Positions 1 to 10,400 of a stretch of DNA of 64,000 nt are shown here, piece by piece. The notes below the pieces were generated by a model. The model searched no databases. It was not told the origin of the DNA and saw nothing but the letters and a program-made list of their open reading frames with translations. Position 1 is the first letter of the stretch, and every line of letters begins with the position of its first letter. The DNA comes from Frankia sp. AiPa1 (GTDB taxonomy: Bacteria; Actinomycetota; Actinomycetes; Frankiales; Frankiaceae). The translations under genes and the position numbers were made by a program. Location of the stretch: positions 1 to 64,000 of the forward strand of contig NZ_JALKFZ020000177.1 in assembly GCF_023243075.1 (NCBI RefSeq), in the 5' to 3' direction.

Positions 1-115
1 GGGGGGGGGGGGGGGGGGGGCGTGGACCGGGCGCTGGGGGGGGTGGGCGCGGCGCGGGGGGGGGGGGGGGGGGCGGGGGGCCGCCCCCCCCCCCCCGCGA
101 CGGCGGCCCGCCCGC
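1..115. other. Low-complexity G/C run at window edge
   Basis: The first twenty bases are all G, followed by further G runs and a C run around 85-97. Normal NRPS coding sequence begins only near 118. This looks like an assembly or sequencing artefact at a contig edge. The reading frame through it should not be trusted for the N-terminus of the NRPS. Confidence 0.6.
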
Positions 116-3100
116 CGCTGCGCGCGGCGCGACCCCGGCCGGAGCACATCCCGCTGTCCCCGGCGCAGCGCCGGCTGTGGCTGGTGGACCGGCTCGTCAA
201 CGGCACCGACGCCTACAACTACCCGCTGGTCCTGCGCCTGGCCGGCCGGATCGACCTCGCCGTGCTGCGGGCCGCCATCGCCGACCTCGTCGACCGGCAC
301 GAGGTACTGCGCACCGTCGTCGCCGCCGACGACGGCGTGCCCCACCAGCGCATCCTGGATCCGGCGGCCGCCGCGAGCCGCATCGAGGTCACGCTCGAGA
401 CAGTGACCTCAGCGGAGATCACCGCCGCGGCCGCGCGGCCGTTCGACCTGACCAACGAACCGCCGCTGCGGGTGCACGTTCTGCGCGAGCCGGACGCCGA
501 CGTGCTGCTCATGGTGCTGCATCACATGGCCACCGACGAGTGGTCCGACCGGCCGTTCCTGCTCGACCTGGACGCCGCCTACGCCGCCCGGCTCGCCGGG
601 CGGGCTCCCGGCTTCGCGCCGCTGCCCGTCCAGTACGCCGACTACACGCTGTGGCAGCGCGACCTGCTCGGCGACCCGGCGGACCCGGACAGCGTCGCCG
701 CCCGCCAACTCGCCTTCTGGCTGGACGCGCTGCGCGGTATGCCGGCGGAGATCGCCCTGCCGCTGGACCGGCCGCGCCCGGCGGTCCGCGACGGCGTGTC
801 CGGCCGCGAGGCCCGGGTCCTGCCCACAGGCGTCACGGGCGGGCTGCGCGCGCTGTGCGCGGCGAGCGGCACCAGCATGTCGATGCTCGTGCACGCGGCG
901 CTGGCCACCCTGCTGCACCGGCTCGGTGCCGGCGACGACATCCCGATCGGCGTGCCCGTCGCCGGACGGTCCGATCCGGCGCTCGACGGTCTCGTCGGGT
1001 TCTTCGTCAACACGCTGGTGATCCGCACGGATCTCGCCGACAACCCGACGTTCCGGGAGCTGCTGGCCCGCACCCGCCACAACGACCTGGCCGCCTTCGA
1101 CCACGCCGATGTGCCGTTCGAGGACGTCGTCGCGGCCTGCCGCCCCCGGCGCACCCCCGGCGTCAACCCGCTGTTCCAGGTGATGGCCGGCTACCACCAT
1201 CTGGGCGGCGACGACCGGGCCCTGTTCGGCCTGCCGGTGAGCTGGATCAACCCGGAGGCCGGCAGCGCCAAGTTCGACCTGGACGTGACGTTCATCGACC
1301 GCGCGGCCACCGGCGAGATCACCGCGCTCATCGAGTTCGCCGTCGATGTCCTGGACCCGGCCAGTGGCGCCCGCCTCGCCGACCGGCTCGTCCGGCTGCT
1401 CGCCGAGATCGTCCGGAATCCCGACCGCCCGGTCGGCCGGCTGGCGTTGGTCGACGACGACGAGCGCGCCGCCGCCCTGCGCTCCGCCGCCGGACCGCGC
1501 CGGGAGCCGGCCGGACCGGCGGTACCCGACCTGCTGGAGCGGGCGGTGGCCGCCCATCCCCACCGGGTCGCGCTGGTCACCGCGGCCGGCCGGCTGACGT
1601 TCACCGAGCTCGCGGGCGAGGTGGCGAGGGTAGCCGGTCTGCTCGCCGGGCGAGGGGTCGGTCCCGAGGCGGTCGTGGCGCTCGCCCTGCCCCGGGCACA
1701 TATGGTTCCGGCGATCTTCGGAGTGCTGGCGGCGGGCGCGAGCTACCTGCCCCTCGACCCCGAGCAGCCGGCGCAGCGGCTGGCGTTCCTGCTCGCCGAC
1801 GCCGCCCCGGCGGCCATCCTCACCACCCGGGAGTTCGCCACCCGCCTGCCGGACCTGGCCGACCTGCCGGACCTGGTCCTGCTCGATGCCCCCACGGCCC
1901 CGGCCCCCAGAACCCTGGCCCCCGCGTCGCACCGGCGACCCGAGCCGTCCAGCGCGGCCAGCGTGATCTACACCTCGGGGTCGACCGGTCGGCCCAAGGC
2001 GGTCGTCGGTACCCATCGCGGGCTGGTCAACCTGTTCGGCTCGCATGTCGTCGACCTCGTCGCCCCGGCCGAACGCGTCGCCGGGCCCGAGCGGGACGCG
2101 CTGCGAGTCCTGCACGCCGCCTCGTTCAGCTTCGACGGCTCCTGGGAGCCGCTGCTCTGGCTGCTCGCCGGGCACGAGGTGCACGTCGTCGACGAGCACA
2201 CCGTCCGTGACTCCGCCGCGCTCGTCGCCCAGATCGAGGCGGCCCGCATCGACGTCCTCGACCTCACCCCGACCCACCTGCAGGAACTGATGAAGGACGG
2301 TTTCCTGCGCCCGGACGCGCACCGGCCCGGCGTCCTTCTCGTCGGCGGTGAGGCGACCCCGGCGCCGCTGTGGGAGCGGCTGTGCGCCATCCCCGGCCTG
2401 GCCGTGCACGACCTGTACGGCCCGACCGAGTACTCGGTGGACGCCTACGGCTGGCACAGCGACGCAGTCCCAGCGGCGCCGATCGCGAACACCAGCGCAT
2501 ACCTGCTGGACCCGGCGCTCGAGCCAGTCGCGGACGGGGTGCCCGGGGAGCTGTACCTGGCCGGACCGGGGCTGGCTCGCGGCTACCTCGGCCGGCCGGG
2601 CCTGAGCGCGGGCCGCTTCGTCGCCGACCCGTTCGGCCTACCGGGACAGCGGATGTACCGCACGGGCGACCGTGCCCTCCGCCGATCGGACGGCTCGCTC
2701 GCGTTCCTCGGCCGGGTGGACGACCAGATCAAACTGCGTGGATTCCGCGTCGAGCTCGGGGAGATCGAGCGAGCCCTGGCGGCGGCGCCGGGCGTCCGCC
2801 AGGCCGCGGTGTGCTTCCGCCCGGACGCCTCGCCCGCGTTGCAGCTCGTCGCATACGTCGTACCTGATCAGGCTGTGCCCGACGCTGTGCCCGCACCTGC
2901 CGCCGCGCTCGGGGAGGCGGTGCGGGCCTACGCGGGCGGTGTGCTGCCGGGCTACATGGTGCCGCAGGCGGTCGTCGTGGTGGACCGGCTGCCGCGGACC
3001 GTCAACGGCAAGCTGGACCGGGCCGCGCTGCCCGAGCCGGAGGCGCCCGTCACCGGCGGTGGCCGCCGGCCCCGGGACGTTCGCGAGGAGCTGCTTGCCG

Positions 3101-6100
3101 AGCGGTTCGCCGCCGTCCTCGGCCTGGAGCGGGCCGGCCTGGAGCGGGTTGGCGTGGACGACGACTTCTTCGCCCTCGGCGGCCACTCGCTGCTGGTGAT
3201 GCGCCTGTGCGCGGCGATTCGTTCGACGTTCGGCGTGGAGATCACCCCCCGGGTGGTCTTCGAGGACCCGACCGTGGCCCGGCTCGCCCGGCGGATGGAT
3301 GCCGCCGGGGCGGCCCGCCCGTCCGTCAGCCGCCGCGCCCGCCCGGACCAGCCGCCGCTGTCCCACGCGCAGCTGCGGCTGTGGGTCCTCGGCCAGGTCG
3401 AGGGGCCGAGCCCCACCTACAACATCCCGCTCACCTGGCGGCTGACCGGTCCCCTGGACCTCGATGCGCTGCGCGCCGCCGTGGACGACCTGGTCGCCCG
3501 GCACGAGGCGCTGCGCACCGTTTTTCCCGCTCCCGACGGCGAACCCATCCAGCGGATTGTTCCCCCGGCCGAGGCGGGTGTCTCCTTCGAGGTGATCGAC
3601 TGGACGGCTGGCGCGGACCTCCTCGGCCGGGCCGCGGCCTACCCGTTCGACCTCGAACGGGAGGTGCCGGTGCGGGTCAGTGTCGTGCGCTGCTCGCCGA
3701 CGCTGCACATCGCGCAGCTGCTTGTCCACCACATCGCCGCCGATGAGGGTTCCGACCTGCCGCTGTCGCGCGACCTGTCCGCCGCCTACCGGGCGCGGGC
3801 CGCCGGAGTGGCGCCGGACTGGGCGCCGCTGCCCGTCCAGTACGTCGACTACACGTTGTGGCAGCGCGGTCTGCTCGGCGACGAGTCCGATCCGGCGAGC
3901 CCCGCGGCCGCGTCCCGGCGGTTCTGGCGCGAGAGCCTCGCCGGCCTGCCCGTGGAGCTCGCGCTGCCCCTCGACCGGCCGCGTCCGGACGAACCGACCC
4001 ATGCCGGCGGGATCGTCGAGACGTCGATCGGGCCCGACCTGGTGGCCGCGCTGCGGGCGCTCGGGCGGGACCACGACGCGAGCCTGTTCATGGTGCTGCG
4101 CTGCGCCGTCGCCGCCCTGCTGCACCGGATGGGGGCCGGTGACGACATCCCGATCGGCACCCCCGTCTCCGGGCGCGGTGACGCCGCTCTCGACGACCTG
4201 GTCGGGTTCTTCCTCAACACGCTGGTGCTGCGCACGGACCTGTCCGGCGACCCGTCGTTCGGCGCGCTGCTCGGCCGGGTCCGCCGCGGCGACCTGGCCG
4301 CCCTCGACCACCAGGACCTGCCGTTCGACCGGGTGGTGGACGCGGTCAACCCGCCCCGGCTGCTGGCCCGTCATCCGCTGTTCCAGGTGATGATCGTGTA
4401 CCTGGCGGCGTCCGACGTCGTCGACGAGCTTGACCTCGGCGGGATCGTCGGGCGGCCGGAGCCGGTGCGCCGGGCCACCGCCAAGTTCGACCTGTCCTTC
4501 GACTTCGTCGAACGGCCCGGCGGCATGACCCTCGGCGTCGCCTACAGCGACGACCTGTTCGATCGTTCCACCGCCGAACGGATGGCGACCTGCCTGCGCC
4601 ATCTGCTCGGCGCGATCGCCGCCGCGCCCGCGGCGCCGATCGCCGCGCTCGAGGTGACCGACGACGCCGGCCAGCCGGTCGTCTTCCCCAGCGGTCGGGC
4701 CGGCGGCACCGGGTTGGCCGGTGGGACAGTGGCGGTCGGCGGGCCGGGGCCCACGGCACGGCGCGCTCCCGCGAACGAGATCGAGTCGGCGCTGGCCACC
4801 GCGTTCGCCTCGGTGCTCGGTGCCGACGAGGTCGGCGTCGACGACGACTTCTTCGTCCTCGGCGGCGACAGCATCGTCGCGATGCGGCTGGTCACCCGCA
4901 TCCGCGCCGCCGGATTCACCGTGACCCCGCGGCAGCTGTTCAACCACCGCACCCCCGCGACCCTGGCCACGGTCACCCGCCGCCGGGCCTCCCGGCCGGC
5001 CCGTTCCACGTCGAACGGCGCTTCCCGAGGCGTGCCGCCGACGCCGGCGTTGCAGTCCGCGCGGGCCCGGGGTGGCCGGATCGGGCAGCGGCTCGCGTTC
5101 GCCTCGTTCACCTCGCCGGTGCTGCTGCGCACGCCGGCGGAACTCGACCTCGACACCCTCGTCGCTGCCCTCGCCGCCGTCGTCGACCACCACGAGGTGC
5201 TGCGGGCCCGGCTGGTCCGTACGCCGGGAGCCGGCGCCGACGGCGGGCCGGCCTGGTCACTGACGATCGCACCACGCGGCGGCCTCGACGTGCGCGGCCT
5301 GGTCCGGCGGGTCGACGCGACCGAACTCGCCGCCGGTGACGGCTTCGGTAGCCGGCCTGGGCTCGCGATGCTGTCGGGGCTGGCCGTGGCCACCAACACC
5401 GAGATCGACCCGGACTCCGGCCAGATGCTGCGGGCCGTCTGGCTGGACGCGGGCGCGGACCGCCCCGGCCGGCTGCTGCTGATCGTCCACCACGCGCTGA
5501 TCGACGGCGTGTCCTGGTCGGTCATGCTCGAGGACCTCGCCGCCGCGGCCGGCACGGTGCGGGCCGGCGGGTCGCCGGACCTGATGCCCGTTGCGGTCCC
5601 GTTCGCCGACTGGGCCCGTCGCCTCGACGACCGCGCCCGTGACCCGCGGACGGACGCGCGGCTGCCGTTCTGGGCGGATCTGCTGTCCCGCGCGGCCCCC
5701 GCTCGTTGGGCCGGCGGCGGTCCGTCGGAGCCGGAGTCGGCGGGCCCGACGACGGTGACGGTGAGTGTGCCGCCCCAGCGGGCCGCGGCGCTGCTGTCGA
5801 CGGTGCCCGCCGCGTTCGGCATCGGCGTGGACGAGCTGCTGCTCGCGGCGCTGTCGCTGGCCACCGCCGAGACGCTCGGCGCGGACGCCCGGCTGCTGGT
5901 CGCGATGCAGTCGCACGGACGCCAGGAACACATCGTCGACGACCAGGATCTGTCCCGCACCGTCGGCTGGCTCGCCGAGATCTACCCGTTCCTGCTTGAA
6001 CCGCCCGCGAACCTCGCGCAGCCGCGGAACGGGGCGGTGGACTCGGCAGTCGCCCGGGTGCGGGCGCTCATGGCGCGGATTCCCGACGGCGGAACCGACT

Positions 6101-6447
6101 ACAGCATGCTGCGCTTCCTCAACCCCCGCACCGCGCCCACGCTCGCGGCCGGCCCGTCGCCCGCGATCTACCTGAACTACGTGGGACGGCTGACCCGCGG
6201 CCAGATCACCGACTGGTCGGTCGCGGCGGAGGACGAGGTCCTGTTCGCGGACTGGAACGAGGACCAGCCCGACCCGTTCCCACTGAGCGTCATCGTACGG
6301 GTTCTCGACGGCCCGGATGGTCCCGAGCTCACCGCGCGGTGGACCACCGGGGTCGACGCGCCGCCGGCCACCGCCGTGCGGGACCTGGCCGCCGCCTGGG
6401 AACGGGCCCTGGCCGCCCTGGCCGACCGCGCCGCCGAACTCACCTGA
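1..6447 (+). CDS. Non-ribosomal peptide synthetase, C-A-T-C-T-E, 5' end unreliable
   Basis: Large NRPS. Numbering from the first available start at 22, domains in order are: C (about 43-480, HHMATD at 167-172), A (about 500-1000, with YTSGSTGRPK, YGPTE, RGFRVELGEIE and the Lys of NGKLDR), T (LGGHSLL near 1055), a second C (HHIAADEG near 1236), then directly a T (LGGDSIV near 1613), and a C-terminal epimerase-type domain (HHALIDGVSW near 1825, NYVGR near 2050). The second module therefore has no adenylation domain. Aligned to GrsA, the A domain gives roughly D-G-W-D-L-G-L-V-D-K (one-residue gap near the third position), which I do not assign. The first 110 bases are G/C runs coding a nonsense-like Gly/Pro leader, so the true start is probably upstream or lost. 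No thioesterase is present. The next gene starts 37 bases after the stop. Confidence 0.9.
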   Translation, partial: GGGGGGGVDRALGGVGAARGGGGGAGGRPPPPATAARPPLRAARPRPEHIPLSPAQRRLWLVDRLVNGTDAYNYPLVLRLAGRIDLAVLRAAIADLVDRHEVLRTVVAADDGVPHQRILDPAAAASRIEVTLETVTSAEITAAAARPFDLTNEPPLRVHVLREPDADVLLMVLHHMATDEWSDRPFLLDLDAAYAARLAGRAPGFAPLPVQYADYTLWQRDLLGDPADPDSVAARQLAFWLDALRGMPAEIALPLDRPRPAVRDGVSGREARVLPTGVTGGLRALCAASGTSMSMLVHAALATLLHRLGAGDDIPIGVPVAGRSDPALDGLVGFFVNTLVIRTDLADNPTFRELLARTRHNDLAAFDHADVPFEDVVAACRPRRTPGVNPLFQVMAGYHHLGGDDRALFGLPVSWINPEAGSAKFDLDVTFIDRAATGEITALIEFAVDVLDPASGARLADRLVRLLAEIVRNPDRPVGRLALVDDDERAAALRSAAGPRREPAGPAVPDLLERAVAAHPHRVALVTAAGRLTFTELAGEVARVAGLLAGRGVGPEAVVALALPRAHMVPAIFGVLAAGASYLPLDPEQPAQRLAFLLADAAPAAILTTREFATRLPDLADLPDLVLLDAPTAPAPRTLAPASHRRPEPSSAASVIYTSGSTGRPKAVVGTHRGLVNLFGSHVVDLVAPAERVAGPERDALRVLHAASFSFDGSWEPLLWLLAGHEVHVVDEHTVRDSAALVAQIEAARIDVLDLTPTHLQELMKDGFLRPDAHRPGVLLVGGEATPAPLWERLCAIPGLAVHDLYGPTEYSVDAYGWHSDAVPAAPIANTSAYLLDPALEPVADGVPGELYLAGPGLARGYLGRPGLSAGRFVADPFGLPGQRMYRTGDRALRRSDGSLAFLGRVDDQIKLRGFRVELGEIERALAAAPGVRQAAVCFRPDASPALQLVAYVVPDQAVPDAVPAPAAALGEAVRAYAGGVLPGYMVPQAVVVVDRLPRTVNGKLDRAALPEPEAPVTGGGRRPRDVREELLAERFAAVLGLERAGLERVGVDDDFFALGGHSLLVMRLCAAIRSTFGVEITPRVVFEDPTVARLARRMDAAGAARPSVSRRARPDQPPLSHAQLRLWVLGQVEGPSPTYNIPLTWRLTGPLDLDALRAAVDDLVARHEALRTVFPAPDGEPIQRIVPPAEAGVSFEVIDWTAGADLLGRAAAYPFDLEREVPVRVSVVRCSPTLHIAQLLVHHIAADEGSDLPLSRDLSAAYRARAAGVAPDWAPLPVQYVDYTLWQRGLLGDESDPASPAAASRRFWRESLAGLPVELALPLDRPRPDEPTHAGGIVETSIGPDLVAALRALGRDHDASLFMVLRCAVAALLHRMGAGDDIPIGTPVSGRGDAALDDLVGFFLNTLVLRTDLSGDPSFGALLGRVRRGDLAALDHQDLPFDRVVDAVNPPRLLARHPLFQVMIVYLAASDVVDELDLGGIVGRPEPVRRATAKFDLSFDFVERPGGMTLGVAYSDDLFDRSTAERMATCLRHLLGAIAAAPAAPIAALEVTDDAGQPVVFPSGRAGGTGLAGGTVAVGGPGPTARRAPANEIESALATAFASVLGADEVGVDDDFFVLGGDSIVAMRLVTRIRAAGFTVTPRQLFNHRTPATLATVTRRRASRPARSTSNGASRGVPPTPALQSARARGGRIGQRLAFASFTSPVLLRTPAELDLDTLVAALAAVVDHHEVLRARLVRTPGAGADGGPAWSLTIAPRGGLDVRGLVRRVDATELAAGDGFGSRPGLAMLSGLAVATNTEIDPDSGQMLRAVWLDAGADRPGRLLLIVHHALIDGVSWSVMLEDLAAAAGTVRAGGSPDLMPVAVPFADWARRLDDRARDPRTDARLPFWADLLSRAAPARWAGGGPSEPESAGPTTVTVSVPPQRAAALLSTVPAAFGIGVDELLLAALSLATAETLGADARLLVAMQSHGRQEHIVDDQDLSRTVGWLAEIYPFLLEPPANLAQPRNGAVDSAVARVRALMARIPDGGTDYSMLRFLNPRTAPTLAAGPSPAIYLNYVGRLTRGQITDWSVAAEDEVLFADWNEDQPDPFPLSVIVRVLDGPDGPELTARWTTGVDAPPATAVRDLAAAWERALAALADRAAELT

Positions 6448-6484
6448 CCAGCCCAGCCCCCGACGAGCCCGAAGAGAGAGACCA

Positions 6485-7483
6485 GTGACCGATTCCCATC
6501 GCGAGGCCGTCCAGGATCTGACGCTCGGCCCGTTGCCGGCCTGGGGCACGGGCTGCGTCCAGACCATGATGGACACGCTGACGTCCACCGAGGAGCCGTT
6601 CCCCTGTGTGTTCGCCGTGGCGGCGGCGAACCGTGGCGGCCTGCGCTTCGGCTTCGTCGACGACCTGGACGACCGGCGGACGTGGCCCGTCCTGCCGGAC
6701 ATCCTCGCCACCTATCTGTCCGTCTACCAGGAGATCTCCCGCAACACCTCGCTGGTCGTCTTCTTCAGTTCCGGCCAGCAGGCCGACGTCATCGCCTACG
6801 AACAGCGCTTCTGGTCGCTGCTGCAGTACCTGCATGACGGGGACGGCGAGCCCTGGCCGTCGGACATCCCGACCGAGACCGACGATCCCGGCTGGGAGTT
6901 CAGCTTCCGCGGTACTCCCATCTTCGTCGTCTGCAACACCCCGGCCCACCAGCGGCTGCGCAGCCGTAGCAGCCCCGTCTTCACCATCACCTTCCAGCCG
7001 CGCTGGGTCTTCGAGGGGCTCGAGCCCTACACCCCGCGCGGTGCGGCCGCCCGCAGGACGATCCGCGAGCGCCTGCGCCGGATGGACGAGGTCGACTCGA
7101 CTCCGCTGCTCGGCTCCTTCGGTGACCCGGCGAACCGGGAGTGGAAGCAGTACTTCCTGCGCGACGACGCGACGGTCGCCGACGGCTGCCCCTTCCTCGC
7201 CGACCGCGCCCGCTCCCGCGCCGTGGCGGGCGTGCCGGCCGGATCCGAGCTGTTCAAGGTGGTCGTCAACGCCGAGGAGCAGTATTCGGTGTGGCCGGCG
7301 GGGCGGCGCAACGCGCTCGGCTGGTTCGACACGTCCGTCGTCGGGACGCGCGAGCAGTGCCTGGACAGCATCGCGTCGACCTGGTCCGACCTGCGGCCGC
7401 GCAGCCTGCGGCGCCGGATGGGCCGGACGCGCCCGCCAGTGGCGTCGGGTGCTGACGTCGAGCGTGCGGCGGTCTCGCTGTGA
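6485..7483 (+). CDS. YqcI/YcgG family protein, candidate heme-dependent guanidine N-oxygenase
   Basis: 332 residues from a GTG preceded by a purine-rich stretch (GAAGAGAGA). Family hallmarks are FPC at 39-41, WEFSFRG from W137, then VVCNTPAH with C150 and a SRSSPVFTITFQPRW block. I recognise this as the YqcI/YcgG family. From memory, characterised members are heme enzymes that N-hydroxylate arginine or related guanidines in natural-product pathways (for example the gramibactin and argolaphos loci). Activity here is inferred from family and context. The gene sits between two NRPS genes, and its stop overlaps the GTG of the second NRPS by 4 bases, so it is co-translated. A likely role is making N-hydroxyarginine as precursor of the metal-binding residue. 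The axial heme ligand cannot be named from sequence alone. Confidence 0.75.
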   Translation: MTDSHREAVQDLTLGPLPAWGTGCVQTMMDTLTSTEEPFPCVFAVAAANRGGLRFGFVDDLDDRRTWPVLPDILATYLSVYQEISRNTSLVVFFSSGQQADVIAYEQRFWSLLQYLHDGDGEPWPSDIPTETDDPGWEFSFRGTPIFVVCNTPAHQRLRSRSSPVFTITFQPRWVFEGLEPYTPRGAAARRTIRERLRRMDEVDSTPLLGSFGDPANREWKQYFLRDDATVADGCPFLADRARSRAVAGVPAGSELFKVVVNAEEQYSVWPAGRRNALGWFDTSVVGTREQCLDSIASTWSDLRPRSLRRRMGRTRPPVASGADVERAAVSL

Positions 7484-10400
7484 ACCGCGGGGAAGCCGTG
7501 CCGCTGTCGTCCGCGCAGCGTCGGTTCTGGTTTCTGCACCGGCTCGATCCGGCCGGCCACGCCCAGCATCTCTGCCTCGGGCTGCACCTGACCGGTCCGC
7601 TCGACGTCGTCGCGCTGAGCGCCGCCCTGCACGACGTCGTCGACCGGCACGAGATCCTGCGCACCGTCTACCCGGCGGACGCGGCCGGCGAGCCGACGGT
7701 GGTCGCCCTCACCCGGCTCGGGGTCGACCTGCTGACGGTCACCATTCGCGACCTGTCCGTCGAGCTGCGCGACGCGGCCGGCGACGCCACCGCACCGATC
7801 GACGCCTTCGACCTCATCGACCCGGCCGACGAGGGGGCGTTGCGGGCGGCGGTGGTGGCGTTCGGGCAGGAACCGATCGAGATCACCGACGAGATCCCGC
7901 TGCGCGCCCAGCTCGTCCGGGTCGGTCCGGGTGACCATGTGCTGCAGCTGGTCCTCGCCCGCATCGCCGGGGACGAGTCCGGCTGGGAGGTCCTGCTCGC
8001 CGATCTCGCCGCTGGCTACGAGGCGCGTTGCCAGGCCCGCCGGGCCGAGCTCGGCCCGCCGCCAGCCCAGTACGTCGACCATGCCCGGCGGGCCGCCACC
8101 GCCGAGCGGCGGCTGGAGATCGCCGGTCAGCTCGCCTGGTGGCGCGAGGAGCTCACCCCGCCACCGCCGCCGCTGACCCCCGCCCTCGCCGGCGCGGCGG
8201 CGACGCCCACCGTCGGCCGTCCGAGCGGGCAGCACCGGATCACCCTGACCCCGCGGGTCAGCCGCGGGCTGCGCGACCTGGCCGCCGCCCACGAAAGCAG
8301 CCTGCCCGATGTGCTGTTCGCCGCCGGGATCGTCCTGCTGCACCGGTGCACCGGCCAGGCGGACATCGCGGTCGCCGCCTGCGTGCCCGGACGCGACCGG
8401 TCCGGGTTCACCGGGGTCGCCGGCAACTTCGACAACCTCGTGGTGCTGCGCGTCCGGGCGGACGCCCACCAGACGTTCGGAGCGCTGCTCGACGCGGTCC
8501 GCGAGCGTGCCCGGGCGGCCCGGGACCACGGGGACGCGCCGTTCGACGAGGTCGTGCGCGCCGTGCGCGCCGGGCTCGGCCAGGGCCGGCCCTCCCGGGG
8601 CGCGGCGGCGGGCGGCGGGCTGGTCGACGTCCTGGTCCACTACCAGACCCCGCTGCCCCGCGACATCACCCTCGCGGGTCTGCGGGCCGAGCCGCTGCGG
8701 CTGGGTACCGGTGGCGGCGGCGGGCTGCCGCTCGCCCTGCTCGCCGAGGACGACGGCGGCACCATCACGGTGAGCGCCGTCGTCGACACCGGCGTGTTCA
8801 CCGCCGCCGACGCGCAGCGGTTCGCCGGACGGCTCGCCCGGCTGTGCGAGCAGCTCGGCGCCGACGCCATCCTCGGCGAGCTCGACCCGATGACCGCCGC
8901 CGAACGCCACCTCGTCGTCGACGACTGGCCGAGCGGGCGGGTGGAGCCCCTGGTCGACCGTTGTCTGACCGACCTCGTCGCCGACCAGACCCGCCGCACC
9001 CCGGGCGCCGCCGCCGTCGTCGCCGCGGGTAGCCGCGTCACGCTCACCTATGCCGACCTCGAACGGCGGGCCGACGCGGTGGCCGAGGCGCTGCGGGCGG
9101 CCGGGGTCGGTCCGGAGGTCACCGTCGGTGTGTGCGTGCCGCGGTCGGCCGCCCTGATCGTCGCGCTGCTTGGCGTCCTGCGGGCCGGTGGGGCCTTCGT
9201 CCCGCTGGAACCATCCTGGCCGGCGCGCCGGATCGCCACGGTCGCCGAGGGCGCCGGGATCACCGCCATCGTCGCCGCGCAGGGAGTCACCCTGCCCATC
9301 GCGGCGGTGCCGGGCCTGCGGCTCGACCTCGCCGGACGACTCGTTCCGGCGGCCGCGGACACGGTTCCGCGGAACACCATGATCGCCGATTCCGCCGCCG
9401 CCGGGCCGGAGGTCGATCTGGAGAATCTGGCGTACGTCACCTTCACCTCGGGGTCCACCGGTGAGCCGAAGGGGGTGATGATCCGGCATCAGGCGATCTG
9501 CAACCGACTGCGCTGGCAGGTCGACCTGCTGCGGCTGACCGGCGACGACGTCGTGCTGCACCGGGCGCCGCTCGGGCTCGACATCTCGATCAACGAGATC
9601 TTCCTACCGCTGGTCGCCGGGGCCCGGCTCGTCGTCGCACCGCCGGGGGTCGAGGGCGACCCGGGGGCACTGCTGGAGATTATTCGCGAGCACTCGGTTA
9701 CGTTCTGCTATGTCGCGACGTCCATGCTCGAGGCGATGCTCGACCATCCGGCGGCGCCGACGGCGGGACGGTCGCTGCGCTACGTCTGGTGCGGCGGCGA
9801 GACGATGGGGGACGAGCTCTACCGGCGCTTCCGCGAGCAGTGGAACGCGTGGATGTTCCACGGGTACGGGCCGGCCGAGGCGACGATCGGCGTGTCCCAC
9901 CGGGTGTTCGAGCCGGCGACGGCCGCCGCCCACGTGACGATCGGCCGGCCGAACCCGAACACCCAGCTGCGGGTGCTCGACGCCGAGTACAACCCGGTGC
10001 CGGTCGGCACGGTCGGTGAACTGTTCGTCAGCGGGCTGCCACTGGCTCGCGGCTACCTGGGCGACCCGCGCCGTACCGCGGATCGCTTCGTTCCCGACCC
10101 GTTCAGCCCGCGGGCCGGCAGCCGGATGTACGCCACCGGCGACCTGGCCCGGTTCCGCACCGACGGGGAGATCGAGTTCCTCGGCCCGCGGGAATGGCTC
10201 GGGCGGTGGCTGCCCCGGCACATGGTGCCGGATGTGTTCGTGGCCGCCGCGGGCCTGCCGTCGACGTCGAGCACCCCCGCCGAGCACGTCGAGCCGGCCC
10301 CCGGCCTCCAGCGGCAGATCGCCGACGCCTGGTCGGAGGTCCTCGGCGGCACGCGGGTCGGCGCTCGGGACGACTTCTTCGTCCTCGGCGGCCACTCGCT

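Noticed and set aside
1..110. Possible G-quadruplex or regulatory G tract
   Set aside because: Sits at the sequence end inside what should be NRPS coding sequence; an assembly artefact is more likely.
2638..5193. 851-residue open frame antisense to NRPS 1
   Set aside because: Shadow of the NRPS reading frame; no family motifs.
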